The notes: generated from the sequence alone by a model not told the origin. Shown: positions 1-7,941, counted from the first letter of the stretch. The stretch: 34,145 nt of DNA from an uncultured Spirochaetales bacterium (GCA_934271365.1 CAKQRI010000020.1:1-34145), one strand, 5' to 3'. Made by a program: numbers and translations.

Positions 1-27
1 CAACTTTTCTTCATCTGTTAGTTTCAA
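1..27 (-). CDS. Transposase OrfA N-terminus (partial)
   Basis: A TTG at 27-25 on the minus strand opens the frame MKLTDEEKL, which is still open at the window edge. A GGGGG ribosome site at 40-36 lies about 8 nt upstream. The short N-terminus resembles helix-turn-helix OrfA proteins of IS3 elements, and its position just inside an IS-like terminal repeat supports that. Only nine codons are visible, so the product is inferred from context. Confidence 0.35.
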
Positions 28-34
28 AAAATTA

Positions 35-68
35 ACCCCCAAATTGGTTTTGTCCAATTTCTGGGGGT
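35..68 (-). promoter_or_regulatory. Hairpin masking the IS ribosome site
   Basis: ACCCCCAAATTGG at 35-47 pairs with CCAATTT (54-60) and GGGGGT (63-68) across a 6-nt loop, with a 2-nt bulge at 61-62. In minus-strand RNA the 3' arm contains the GGGGG that serves the transposase start. Transcripts entering from outside the element would therefore fold with the ribosome site paired. Confidence 0.5.
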
Positions 69-177
69 CACATCAGTCTGGCGGCTTCTTTCGTTATTGG
101 GCGATAAAGGCATCTAGATTACCAAGAAATAGAGGCCTGATTCATTGTCTTACTAAAATTAATGAAGTATTTTGCGA

Positions 178-1008
178 TTAAACCGATGTGCTTTCTGCAG
201 CTTTGCTGATGACTTCTTCGGAAACACCAAGCCTTCTAAATGCTTCTAGCATCTGATTTTTAGCTTTTGCTTCGCCACGGGCTTCACCTCTGATTTCGCC
301 TTCCTTAATGCCTTCAGCTTTGCCTTTAGCCTCGCCCTCAGCAAGTCCCTCATTCCAGCTCTGGTTGAGCAGGTCCTTGAATGTATATCCCATTTCAATC
401 TCCTTCCTTATATCATTAAGAGCATCCTTATACAGCCCTAGCTCCGATTCCTCAGGCCTAACTGCCTTCATCGATCTCATCAGGTCTCCAATGATATCTC
501 CTCTCTCCATATAGTCCCCATTGACCCTCAGCACATTCATCCCATCGGAATACTTTATCCCTGTATTCTCAATATAACAGCTTTTACTGTATATAGGCAG
601 ATTGTATTTCCTGTATGGATCATGCCTGTGGAGTATTATGAGGTACACGGGAAGCATATCGTCATAATCCTTTCCCTTGTCCTCCAGCACCCTGAGCTTC
701 GAAAGGTAGAAGCCCTCTCTTATATAGCTGAACCTGGATGGATCATTCTGAACCTCTACGGCCATCCTCATGCCATCCTCAGTCTCTGCATAGCAGTCAA
801 AGATGACATCCCTGGATTCTGGTGAGAAAAGCCTCTTCTGGACTTCAGACCTTGAGATGCTCCTTATCTCAATCCCGGCCTTTGAGAAGACCCTCTTCAC
901 TATGTCATCGATTATCTCGGGCCTTCTATAGGCTGCGACTGTGAAGAGGCCATCATCGAAGAGGCATCTCTGCCTTCTGATTACTTTTTCGATTATATTA
1001 GTACGCAT
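178..1008 (-). CDS. Rpn family recombination-promoting nuclease / PD-(D/E)XK transposase-like
   Basis: This 276-aa protein has the layout of the Rpn (PDDEXK_2) family. The N-terminal nuclease half contains F-D-D-G-L-F near residue 16, D-C-Y near 73 and AVEVQN near 83, matching the D...(E)xQ active-site core. The C-terminal tail carries short E-G/K-G repeats (about residues 225-255) and ends in a conserved RLGVSEEVISKA helix. Family members cut DNA and promote RecA-independent recombination, and usually occur as variable multicopy families. The ATG at 1008 is chosen because a TATATAAT box lies directly upstream. A second, truncated copy lies at the right end of the window and shares the tail. 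Confidence 0.85.
   Translation of the reverse strand: MRTNIIEKVIRRQRCLFDDGLFTVAAYRRPEIIDDIVKRVFSKAGIEIRSISRSEVQKRLFSPESRDVIFDCYAETEDGMRMAVEVQNDPSRFSYIREGFYLSKLRVLEDKGKDYDDMLPVYLIILHRHDPYRKYNLPIYSKSCYIENTGIKYSDGMNVLRVNGDYMERGDIIGDLMRSMKAVRPEESELGLYKDALNDIRKEIEMGYTFKDLLNQSWNEGLAEGEAKGKAEGIKEGEIRGEARGEAKAKNQMLEAFRRLGVSEEVISKAAESTSV
321..411. repeat. Long direct repeat, copy 1 (91 bp identical)
   Basis: Bases 321-411, inside the Rpn gene, are identical to 33961-34051 in the same orientation. The segment encodes the region around MGYTFKDLLNQSWNEG and the start of the repeat tail. Homology continues more weakly toward the 3' end of both genes and stops abruptly on the other side. Confidence 0.9.
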
Positions 1009-1108
1009 ACCATTATATACGTTTTAATTTGTTTTTCTGTTAATCTTCAGTGAAAAGGTCTGGAAAAAGCAGCGTAGAAAGACATTTTATGTTTCTTTTA
1101 GACTTCTA

Positions 1109-1138
1109 TTGTTACTCTCTATTCCATTGTGTTATATT
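1109..1138 (+). promoter_or_regulatory. Candidate putP promoter
   Basis: TTGTTA at 1109-1114 and TATATT at 1133-1138 are separated by 18 nt. They lie about 45 nt before the symporter start, in an AT-rich intergenic region. Both boxes are imperfect. Confidence 0.4.
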
Positions 1139-1182
1139 GCAGGCAATTTTATAGGATTTACTGAATTACCAAGGAGGCCTTT

Positions 1183-2712
1183 ATGACAGGAGCTTCTATC
1201 TGCATACTTATCACAATCATATTGTATCTTGCAGGAATGCTTGTAATCGGAATCAGATGTGCAAAGAGCACTTCATCTTCTTCTGAATTTTATCTTGGAG
1301 GAAGAACGCTTGGACCATTTGTCACAGCTATGAGCGCAGAAGCCTCTGATATGTCAAGCTATCTTCTGATGGGACTTCCTGGACTTGCTTATCTTTCGGG
1401 CCTTGCTGATGTGGGCTGGACTATAATCGGATTGGGCCTTGGAACCTATCTGAACTGGCTTCTTACTGCACACAGGCTAAGACGCTACACAGAAGTCACA
1501 GAATCATATACTCTGCCACAGTTCTTCTCAAGGCGATTCCATGATTATAAGAATCTTATATCTGCTTTATCTGCACTGATTATAATCCTGTTCTTTATTC
1601 CATATACAGCATCAGGATTTGCTGCATGCGGAAAGCTGTTCTCTTCTCTTTTTGGCTGGAACTATATGGCATCAATGCTTATCTCTGCAGTGATAATAGT
1701 TGGATATACAGCAGCAGGCGGTTTCCTTGCTGCTTCATTCACTGATTTCATTCAATCAATCATAATGACAATAGCAATCTTCATTGTGCTTGTTTTCGCA
1801 TCTGCCAGTGCAGGTGGCGTTGGGGCTGTGATAGAGAATGCTAAATCTCTTCCAGGCTTTTTATCTCTTACGTCGTCTTATGCAGAAAGCGCATCGACCT
1901 CAGTTCCATATTCACTGCTGAAGATAATCTCCACAGCTGCATGGGGGCTTGGCTATTTCGGAATGCCGCATATACTTCTGAGATTCATGGCAATAGAGGA
2001 TGAGAAGAAGCTCGCTTTATCTAGGCGTGTAGCTTCTGTATGGGTAGTGATTGCAATGGCTATTGCAGTGTTCATTGGACTTGCCGGAAGGGCATTGTCA
2101 TCTGAGAGCATTCTTCCTGTACTCCATGGATCAGTATCAGAGACAATAATAATCCGCATTGCAGATCTGCTTTCTCGCCATGGCATTATTGCTGCTATTC
2201 TTGCAGGACTTACTCTTGCGGGGATACTTGCATCTACTATGTCTACTGCAGATTCACAGCTGCTTGCAGCATCCTCTAGCGTATCTGAGAATATCCTTCA
2301 GGAAGCAATGAAGCTTAAGCTTGGAAGCAGAACAAGTATGCTTGCTGCACGGATCACGGTAATAATAATTGCAATCCTTGGAATAATAATTGCACGTGAT
2401 CCATCTTCGTCGATATTCAGCATAGTATCTTTTGCCTGGGCGGGCTTTGGGGCAAGCTTCGGACCTGTTGTAATCCTTGCGCTTTACTGGAAGAGGGCAA
2501 CACTATCAGGCGCGCTTCTTGGCATGGCAACAGGAGGAATATCTGTTCTTGTGTGGAAATTCCTCGTTTCACCTCTTGGTGGTGCTTTTGCTATTTATGA
2601 GCTTCTTCCGGCTTTCATTATAGGTCTTGCAGTGAATATTGCTGCGAGTCTTATGTCAAAGGCTCCTGATGCATCTGTTATATCAGAATTTGAAAAGGCA
2701 AGAAGGGGTTAA
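1183..2712 (+). CDS. putP: Sodium/proline symporter (SSS family, PutP-like)
   Basis: A 509-aa membrane protein with about a dozen hydrophobic segments, the usual length of PutP. It contains the family blocks FYLGGRTLGPFVTAMSAEASDMSS (about 36-59), TLPQFFSRR near 110 and ILASTMSTADSQLLAASS (about 349-366), the last being the Na+-site helix typical of solute:sodium symporters. Na+-coupled proline uptake is the likely role, although other SSS substrates cannot be excluded. The ATG at 1183 has an AAGGAGG ribosome site 6-7 nt upstream. Its TAA overlaps the stop codon of the convergent rlmE within the four bases TTAA. Confidence 0.85.
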   Translation: MTGASICILITIILYLAGMLVIGIRCAKSTSSSSEFYLGGRTLGPFVTAMSAEASDMSSYLLMGLPGLAYLSGLADVGWTIIGLGLGTYLNWLLTAHRLRRYTEVTESYTLPQFFSRRFHDYKNLISALSALIIILFFIPYTASGFAACGKLFSSLFGWNYMASMLISAVIIVGYTAAGGFLAASFTDFIQSIIMTIAIFIVLVFASASAGGVGAVIENAKSLPGFLSLTSSYAESASTSVPYSLLKIISTAAWGLGYFGMPHILLRFMAIEDEKKLALSRRVASVWVVIAMAIAVFIGLAGRALSSESILPVLHGSVSETIIIRIADLLSRHGIIAAILAGLTLAGILASTMSTADSQLLAASSSVSENILQEAMKLKLGSRTSMLAARITVIIIAILGIIIARDPSSSIFSIVSFAWAGFGASFGPVVILALYWKRATLSGALLGMATGGISVLVWKFLVSPLGGAFAIYELLPAFIIGLAVNIAASLMSKAPDASVISEFEKARRG

Positions 2713-3311
2713 GCCTTCTTGTCTAATCCGATTAGATAAATCTCAAAGCTGTCATCTCTGCATGCTTTAGGCTTGAATGCTTTTGCTTTTGCGTATTGCT
2801 CTCGCATTGTTTTAAGTACAGTCTCCTGGCCTCCGCCCTGGAAGATCTTGAGGACAAGATTTCCATGTACTTTAAGCTGCTCAGATGCCAGCCTTACGAC
2901 TTCTTCTGCAAGGTATTCGGATCTGGTTGTATCAACAGTCCTGTTTCCTGTTGTCATTGGTGCAGCATCAGATATGATTGTGTCATAAGGTCCAAGCTCT
3001 ACAAGCTTTTCCCTTATTTCCTTGGAAAAGGCATCTCCAACAAAAGATGTTACTGTTGGTGGTACAGGATCAAGGTTCAGAGGATTCAGATCTACAGCAA
3101 CAATAGAGCCTTTGCCTTTGATAAGTTCTCTATGTGTGAATAGTGTCCAGGATCCTGGCGCTGCTCCGACATCGAGAATCTTATCACCAGGCTTGATCAG
3201 TCTATGGGTCTTATTGATCTCTTCCAGCTTGTATACGCTTCTCGCTGGGTATCCTTCTTTATGAGCTCTCTGTGTGTATGAATCTGCTTTATCTCTTCTT
3301 GATGTTGCCAT
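2709..3311 (-). CDS. rlmE: 23S rRNA 2'-O-methyltransferase RlmE (FtsJ/RrmJ)
   Basis: A 200-aa Rossmann-fold SAM methyltransferase of standard RlmE length. The SAM-binding motif DVGAAPGSW is near residues 40-48, the catalytic acidic motif SDAAP follows mid-protein, then VLKIFQGG, and SFEIYLIG at the end. Together these supply the K-D-K-E tetrad of the FtsJ family, which methylates U2552 of 23S rRNA in E. coli. The ATG at 3311 is preferred over an upstream TTG at 3347 because the protein then begins MATSRRDK. A -10 box ends 6 nt before this ATG and no Shine-Dalgarno is visible, which suggests a leaderless mRNA. Confidence 0.9.
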   Translation of the reverse strand: MATSRRDKADSYTQRAHKEGYPARSVYKLEEINKTHRLIKPGDKILDVGAAPGSWTLFTHRELIKGKGSIVAVDLNPLNLDPVPPTVTSFVGDAFSKEIREKLVELGPYDTIISDAAPMTTGNRTVDTTRSEYLAEEVVRLASEQLKVHGNLVLKIFQGGGQETVLKTMREQYAKAKAFKPKACRDDSFEIYLIGLDKKA

Positions 3312-3317
3312 GATGCA

Positions 3318-3347
3318 ATTATATGAAAAAGAGATGAGAATGGGCAA
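3318..3347 (-). promoter_or_regulatory. rlmE promoter, probably leaderless
   Basis: On the minus strand TTGCCC (3347-3342) is followed after 18 nt by TATAAT (3323-3318). Six bases then separate it from the ATG, so transcription starting 7 nt after the -10 would begin on the start codon itself. Confidence 0.5.
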
Positions 3348-3388
3348 GGTTTCTAAATTCTATAATAATTGCTATAGTCAGATGTATT

Positions 3389-4018
3389 ATGCATAACAGT
3401 ATTATCAACCGTAAGTTCAGATATACATATTCAGGTGCAGCGCTGATCATAGCTGCTATCAATGTAATTATTTATCTAATCTCTGATATGATCTGGCCAT
3501 CCCTTACATATTATCTGTCGCTCGTTCCATCTTATGTTTATTATAGACATTGGTATTGGCAGTTCTTTACATATATGTTTGAGCATGGTTCCTTCTATCA
3601 TCTTTTCTCTAATATGCTAGCGCTTCTGATTTTCGGAGTAGCACTTGAAAGGACTATAGGTTCAAAGGAATTCGTTCTGTACTATCTGCTAGCTGGAACT
3701 CTTTCTGGAATCGCTGCATATATTTCATATTATCTTGGAAATGTTAATACTGTTCTTCTTGGTGCAAGTGGAGCTGTGTATGCAGTAATGCTGCTTTTTG
3801 CTGTGATATTTCCGAACTCTAAAGTTCTGTTATTCGGAATAATCCCTATATCTACGCCAGTTCTGGTGATAATATATTTCTTTATAGAATTCTTCAGCCA
3901 GTTCTCAAGTGATGGAATAGCTCATAGTGTTCATCTATTCGGGCTTTTCTTCGGTTATCTTTACATAAGGATAAGGCTCCGGATCAAACCTCTGCAGGTG
4001 TTGGGGATAATCAGGTAA
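3389..4018 (+). CDS. Rhomboid family intramembrane serine protease
   Basis: A 209-aa protein with about six hydrophobic segments. It carries the rhomboid hallmarks: WQFFTYMFEHGSFYHLFSNM (about 53-72, the HxxxN-type block), the nucleophile motif GASGA (about 126-130), and AHSVHLFGLFFGY near 180, which supplies the catalytic histidine with the GxxxG-like packing motif. The Ser-His dyad is therefore intact and the protein should be active in the inner membrane. No Shine-Dalgarno is evident. TATAGT lies 10 nt before the ATG. The 3' end overlaps the convergent adenosine deaminase gene by 8 nt. Confidence 0.85.
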   Translation: MHNSIINRKFRYTYSGAALIIAAINVIIYLISDMIWPSLTYYLSLVPSYVYYRHWYWQFFTYMFEHGSFYHLFSNMLALLIFGVALERTIGSKEFVLYYLLAGTLSGIAAYISYYLGNVNTVLLGASGAVYAVMLLFAVIFPNSKVLLFGIIPISTPVLVIIYFFIEFFSQFSSDGIAHSVHLFGLFFGYLYIRIRLRIKPLQVLGIIR

Positions 4019-5093
4019 GATGGAATTCTTCTCTGATTTCCCTATAGCCTTTCTTAATCACATCATAGATTATCCTAAGTTTCTCATCGTGATGTATGAA
4101 TACTGATTTCATCGCATTTATTGTGATTTTTTCAAGGTCATGGATGTCTAAGCAATATCTATCAGAAGCAATCTCCATCTCTTTTGTTAAATCTGTACCA
4201 CTCATCAGTCTGTTATCAGAAGAAAGAAAGACCCTGAAGTTATTTCGGAATAGAATAGGGAAAGGATGTGTTTCATAGCTTTCGACAGCCCCAGTTCCTA
4301 CATTGCTCGATAGGCACATCTCAAGAGGAATCCGCTTGTCTTTTATATAATGTGCAAGCGTTCCCATCTTCTTTATCTCTCCATCTTCTATTGTCATGTC
4401 TTCAACAAGCCTTACTCCATGTCCTATTCTGTGTGCTCCGCAGATTTCAACAGCTTGCCATATTGATTCAACGCCGAATGCTTCACCTGCATGTATTGTT
4501 ATGTTGAAATTCCTGTTCTTTATGTACTGGAAGGCTTCTATATGCTTTTTTGCGGGGTGTCCATACTCATCTCCTGCTAGGTCAAAACCTACAACGCCTC
4601 TATTTCTGAAGGCAACAGCCAGCTCTGCAGTCTTGAGTGTAGTACTAGGCTCTTCATGTCTCATTGCACATAGAATAAGGCCAAATTCGACTTTGCATTC
4701 TTTTTTTCCAGCTTTAAGACCTTCAAGTACAGTAGTTACAACCTCTTCCATGCTCAAGCCCCCTTTGGTATGGAGAGATGGAGCGAAGCGTATCTCCGCA
4801 TATACAACATTCTCTTTTGCCAGATCCTCAATCTCTTCTTTTGATATCCTGAAGAGGCTTTCTTTGTCCTGCATCACAGATGTAGTCACTGAGAATGTCT
4901 CGAGGTAAAGAGAGAGTGACTTCTGCCTGCATCCACGATGAAACCATGATGCAAGCTCTTCATTGTTGCAGCTTGGAATCTTTATGCCTCTTTCACTAGC
5001 GAGTTCGATTATAGTCTCTGTTCTTAAGCCACCATCAAGGTGCTCATGGAGCTCAACTTTTGGGATTCTATGGATTATTTCTCTGCTTAGCAT
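4011..5093 (-). CDS. add: Adenosine deaminase
   Basis: A 360-aa amidohydrolase-fold enzyme of typical length. Metal and catalytic motifs appear in order: VELHEHLDGG (residues 13-22), HAGEAFG near 200 (zinc His and catalytic Glu), HRIGHGV near 222, and SSDNRLMSGTDL near 290 (the late Asp of the metal site). The established reaction is adenosine (or deoxyadenosine) to inosine plus ammonia in purine salvage. It is a single gene on the minus strand. The ATG at 5093 has no ribosome site, but a TATAAT ends exactly 6 nt upstream, as with rlmE. An inverted repeat overlaps the -35. Confidence 0.9.
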   Translation of the reverse strand: MLSREIIHRIPKVELHEHLDGGLRTETIIELASERGIKIPSCNNEELASWFHRGCRQKSLSLYLETFSVTTSVMQDKESLFRISKEEIEDLAKENVVYAEIRFAPSLHTKGGLSMEEVVTTVLEGLKAGKKECKVEFGLILCAMRHEEPSTTLKTAELAVAFRNRGVVGFDLAGDEYGHPAKKHIEAFQYIKNRNFNITIHAGEAFGVESIWQAVEICGAHRIGHGVRLVEDMTIEDGEIKKMGTLAHYIKDKRIPLEMCLSSNVGTGAVESYETHPFPILFRNNFRVFLSSDNRLMSGTDLTKEMEIASDRYCLDIHDLEKITINAMKSVFIHHDEKLRIIYDVIKKGYREIREEFHLT

Positions 5094-5099
5094 GTATTC

Positions 5100-5139
5100 A
5101 TTATATTATTAAAAATAATATTTCAACAGATGAACTGTT
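5100..5139 (-). promoter_or_regulatory. add promoter with AACAG-N5-CTGTT inverted repeat
   Basis: Reading the minus strand, AACAG...CTGTT (5139-5125) overlaps a -35-like TTGAAA (5126-5121). After 15 nt comes TATAAT (5105-5100), then 6 nt to the ATG. The dyad overlapping the -35 is where a repressor would be expected. The short spacer and the regulator are unproven. Confidence 0.4.
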
Positions 5140-5278
5140 TTATAATACCATATGATTGGATATTAAAAATATTTATCTTTTAATTATAATAAATAGATAG
5201 AATTATTTGATGAAAAAAGACATTATATATTTACAATAATCAAATAAGCATGCAAACTGGACATTACGGAGGATCATT

Positions 5279-5791
5279 ATGGCAAAAACAGCAGATTCAG
5301 TTAATAAGAAGCTCCTTGCTGCAGCTGTAAGTGCTACTAAGGCTAGGGACATCAAAGAGCTTATTGAGAAAGGTGCAGATATTAATGTGCATAATGAATG
5401 GGGGCTGACACCTGTCATGCTCGCTGCTCAGTACAATCATTGCGTGGCAGTTCTTAATGCTCTGATTGCAGCAGGTGCAGATATTCAGGAATCAGAACCA
5501 AAATACAGATCAAATTCTCTGCATCTTGCAGCAAATAGCTCAAAGAATCCTAAGATTATTGATGCGCTTCTGGCAGCAGGCGCCAATATCGATGCAAGAA
5601 ACTATCTCGGTGAAACAGCTCTTGTGATGGCTGTTAACAGCAACCCTGAAACAAAGATCTCAACTGAACTGATCAAGTGCGGTGCAGATATCAACGCAAG
5701 AGATTATCAGGGGCATTCTGTTCTTGAGTATGCAAAAGCATCCAAGAGGCTCTACCTTATCAATCTGCTTAAGGAAAAGGGTGCAAACTAA
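5279..5791 (+). CDS. Small ankyrin-repeat protein
   Basis: 170 aa made almost entirely of ankyrin repeats. Units begin near residues 25, 42, 78 and 111, with typical ends such as LIEKGADINVHNEWG, LIAAGADIQ, LLAAGANIDARNYLG and LIKCGADINARDYQG. There is no signal peptide or membrane segment, so a cytoplasmic protein-protein interaction role is likely, with unknown partner. The ATG at 5279 follows ACGGAGGATCATT, a good ribosome site. It is monocistronic and ends at a strong terminator. Confidence 0.85.
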   Translation: MAKTADSVNKKLLAAAVSATKARDIKELIEKGADINVHNEWGLTPVMLAAQYNHCVAVLNALIAAGADIQESEPKYRSNSLHLAANSSKNPKIIDALLAAGANIDARNYLGETALVMAVNSNPETKISTELIKCGADINARDYQGHSVLEYAKASKRLYLINLLKEKGAN

Positions 5792-5797
5792 AAGCTG

Positions 5798-5830
5798 AGG
5801 CTCCATCCTGGAGCCTTGCTTGTTCTTTTA
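5798..5830 (+). terminator. Rho-independent terminator of the ankyrin gene
   Basis: AGGCTCCA (5798-5805) pairs with TGGAGCCT (5809-5816) across a 3-nt loop and is followed by a T-rich run. Confidence 0.8.
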
Positions 5831-6116
5831 TGATTCTCTTAATACTCTGTTTACATGGGATGCGTTAGAGAGCAGCTAGAGTGCTGTCTGCTACAATGCC
5901 ATTGAATTTCCATAATTGCTTTAAATCAGCATAATGCTATATCAATCAAATGTTGGGTTGTCATGGTGTTAAAAAGACCGAGGTTCCCATTAGATAGACA
6001 GGCATTCTGCTTTCTGGGTGCCTTAACATATAATATTTTTCAGAAAAAACAATGTTGCATTTCATAAAGTTAAAGGTTTATTGTAGATAAAGTATTTTAT
6101 AGGAGATTCATTTTAA
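5831..6116. other. Intergenic region before the M55 peptidase
   Basis: With the terminator, the gap from 5792 to 6116 is about 325 bp. I see no open frame with a ribosome site, no tRNA fold and no clear repeat. The last 60 bases are AT-rich and end in a TAGGAGA ribosome site for the next gene, so a promoter probably lies there, but I could not place one convincingly. Confidence 0.4.
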
Positions 6117-6956
6117 ATGAAGAAAGTATTTATAAGCCTTGATACAGAAGGCCTTTCTGGACTTACAAGCTGGGAAGAGATGTCAAATGACCCAGCAGCT
6201 GCAGGAAAGGCATATATAAGAGAACTCAGCTGGATTATCGATGAGCTTTTTAAGACAGCTCCAGAGATAGAGGAGATTACACTCTGTGATTCTCATGCTA
6301 GGGGAGAGAATCTTCCATATGGGGCATTTGATGATCCTAGAATCACTATGATTTCAGGATATCCACGCCAGGACTATATGCTTGCAACTTTAGACTCATC
6401 ATATGATATGCTCATGCTAGTTGGCTATCATGGAATGATTGGCTCAAAATACGCACTCATGGATCATTCATATAGCGCAGCTGGCCTTTATAACATCAGA
6501 ATAAACGGAGACCATGTAGGTGAGGTTGAACTCAATAGCTATTATGCTGCCACTCTCGGTGTTCCTCTTGCATTCGTTGCAGGTGATGATGTTCTAGAGG
6601 AAGAGCTCAAGCATACAGAGCTTAAGCCTGAGTTTGTCCGTACAAAGGAAGGCCTTGGCCGCTTTGCAGCTAAGCTTTATAGTCCATCTGCACTTGAGGC
6701 AAAGTTCAGGGAAGGCACCAGAAAAGCTGTAGAGAGATGCCGTGATAATAAGCTTCCGCTTGTGAAAGCTGCCGCTCCTATTAAGCTGGAGATGGATCTT
6801 GCAACAACTGTCATGGCTGATGCTGTAGAGATGATTCCTGTAGTAACAAGACCTGCAGGACGCACTATTGCATACCAGTCAGAGTCCTTCAAGGATGTTA
6901 TGCATATTGTTCATGTCACAGCTATCATCACAGGAAGATACAGGGATTATAAATAA
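6117..6956 (+). CDS. M55 family D-aminopeptidase (DppA-like)
   Basis: 279 aa, matching the zinc D-aminopeptidase DppA family in length and metal ligands. D9-x-E11 (SLDTEG), H60 in DSHARGEN, H105 in GYHGM and E136 in VGEVELN are all visible, as is the DHSYS block near 117. Family members release N-terminal D-Ala from short peptides and form ring-shaped oligomers. It precedes the RpiR regulator by 1 nt and lies just upstream of a peptide ABC importer, the usual context for DppA. This suggests use of D-amino-acid peptides such as wall fragments. A TAGGAGA ribosome site lies about 10 nt before the ATG. Confidence 0.85.
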   Translation: MKKVFISLDTEGLSGLTSWEEMSNDPAAAGKAYIRELSWIIDELFKTAPEIEEITLCDSHARGENLPYGAFDDPRITMISGYPRQDYMLATLDSSYDMLMLVGYHGMIGSKYALMDHSYSAAGLYNIRINGDHVGEVELNSYYAATLGVPLAFVAGDDVLEEELKHTELKPEFVRTKEGLGRFAAKLYSPSALEAKFREGTRKAVERCRDNKLPLVKAAAPIKLEMDLATTVMADAVEMIPVVTRPAGRTIAYQSESFKDVMHIVHVTAIITGRYRDYK

Positions 6957-6957
6957 G

Positions 6958-7827
6958 ATGCTCGATCCTATAGGCAGAATAAAAGAAGATTATCAGGATA
7001 TGAATACCACCCGTAGGCGTATCTCTGATTTCATATTATCAAATCCAGCTTATTGCTGTTTTCTGTCTATCAGGGATTTTGCAGAAGGAGCAGGATGCAC
7101 GGATGTCACGCTGATGTCCTACTCTAAAAGCCTAGGTTATGGGAGCTTTGCAGATTTCCGCAAGGCTCTCCAGGCTTATGTGCTTGAATGGTCGAGGCCT
7201 TCAGAGCGGATGAAATTCATTGCCTCATCATCAGAAAATGGTGATTCGCTCTATAAGAAGATTTACGAAGCTGAAAGGGTAAGCATAGATAGGACATTTG
7301 CTTCAGCTTCTGCAGATAAGCTTATTGCAGCTGCTTCCCTGATTAGACGAAAGAAGAATGTTTTTGTCGCTGCACACAATGCAAGCCGTACAGCTGCACG
7401 CTATCTGAAATACAGATTCCTTTCAATCGGGGTAGAGGTAAGTGTTCTTGACCTCTCTGATGTGCACCAGACAATAAGCCGGATTGTTGCATCAGAGCCC
7501 GAAGAAACCCTATTGATGAGCATAGCAACACCTCCATATGGTGCATCAACAGTTGCACTGACAAGGCTATGCAAGGAGAAGGGCGTTGAGATTATCGCAT
7601 TTACAGACTATGAAGGCTCTCCGCTAGTTCCGCTGAGCACTGTAAGCTTTATCTGCCCAGGGCTATCTGGTCTTAGAGGACTTATCACATCTTATGTGCC
7701 TTTCTTTGCAATCTTTGATGCTCTTGTTTTCTTTTATAGCTACGATAGCATCAGAATGGATGATTCTGTTAAGCCAGAAGATGCAGAGAGTGAATACATC
7801 AGGCTTCTTGAAGAAGTCAGTAAATGA
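6958..7827 (+). CDS. MurR/RpiR family transcriptional regulator
   Basis: 289 aa. The N-terminal ~75 residues form an HTH_6-type domain (RRRISDFILSNP, then the recognition region CTDVTLMSYSKSLGYGSFADFRKAL). The C-terminal half is a SIS sugar-phosphate-binding fold (KKNVFVAAHNASR near 140, then LLMSIATPPYGAS). RpiR proteins sense phosphosugars, for example MurNAc-6-phosphate in MurR. The ATG at 6958 is chosen because it begins 1 nt after the M55 stop and directly before the HTH; a longer frame would overlap that gene. It probably controls the adjacent D-peptidase and importer, which is inference from position. Confidence 0.85.
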   Translation: MLDPIGRIKEDYQDMNTTRRRISDFILSNPAYCCFLSIRDFAEGAGCTDVTLMSYSKSLGYGSFADFRKALQAYVLEWSRPSERMKFIASSSENGDSLYKKIYEAERVSIDRTFASASADKLIAAASLIRRKKNVFVAAHNASRTAARYLKYRFLSIGVEVSVLDLSDVHQTISRIVASEPEETLLMSIATPPYGASTVALTRLCKEKGVEIIAFTDYEGSPLVPLSTVSFICPGLSGLRGLITSYVPFFAIFDALVFFYSYDSIRMDDSVKPEDAESEYIRLLEEVSK

Positions 7828-7941
7828 TGGCTGTTAGTATAGACAAACTACTATTTCTGCATTAAATTCTATAAATTTATACCTTCAATTTATGTTTTTG
7901 CCTTAAATCCTATTGATAGGGTAGTCTTTTTTGCTTTACTA

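Larger units (their letters stand above)
1..75 (-). mobile_element. IS3-family-like element end (partial)
   Basis: Read on the minus strand, this stretch begins TGATGTGACCCCCAG at position 75 and continues into AAATTGGACAAAACC. That resembles the TG...TGACCCC...TTGGACA terminal repeats of IS150-group IS3 elements. A purine-rich ribosome site and a short open frame follow and run off the window. The element would extend to the left of position 1, so neither its other end nor a target duplication can be seen. The family call is from memory of terminal motifs, not from a search. Confidence 0.45.

Noticed and set aside
250..345. Tandem-repeat DNA in the Rpn tail as a CRISPR-like array
   Set aside because: The repeats are short, coding and imperfect (E-G/K-G tail), typical of Rpn proteins.
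4396..4908. 170-aa open frame antisense to adenosine deaminase
   Set aside because: It lies entirely inside a gene with complete catalytic motifs, has no ribosome site and resembles no family.
5850..5910. tRNA-like or small-RNA fold in the intergenic region
   Set aside because: Only 5-bp complementary arms; no cloverleaf, no conserved TTC or promoter pair.
7907..7935. Possible terminator after the RpiR gene (CCTA-TTGA-TAGG then T run)
   Set aside because: Only about 4 bp of stem; too weak to call.
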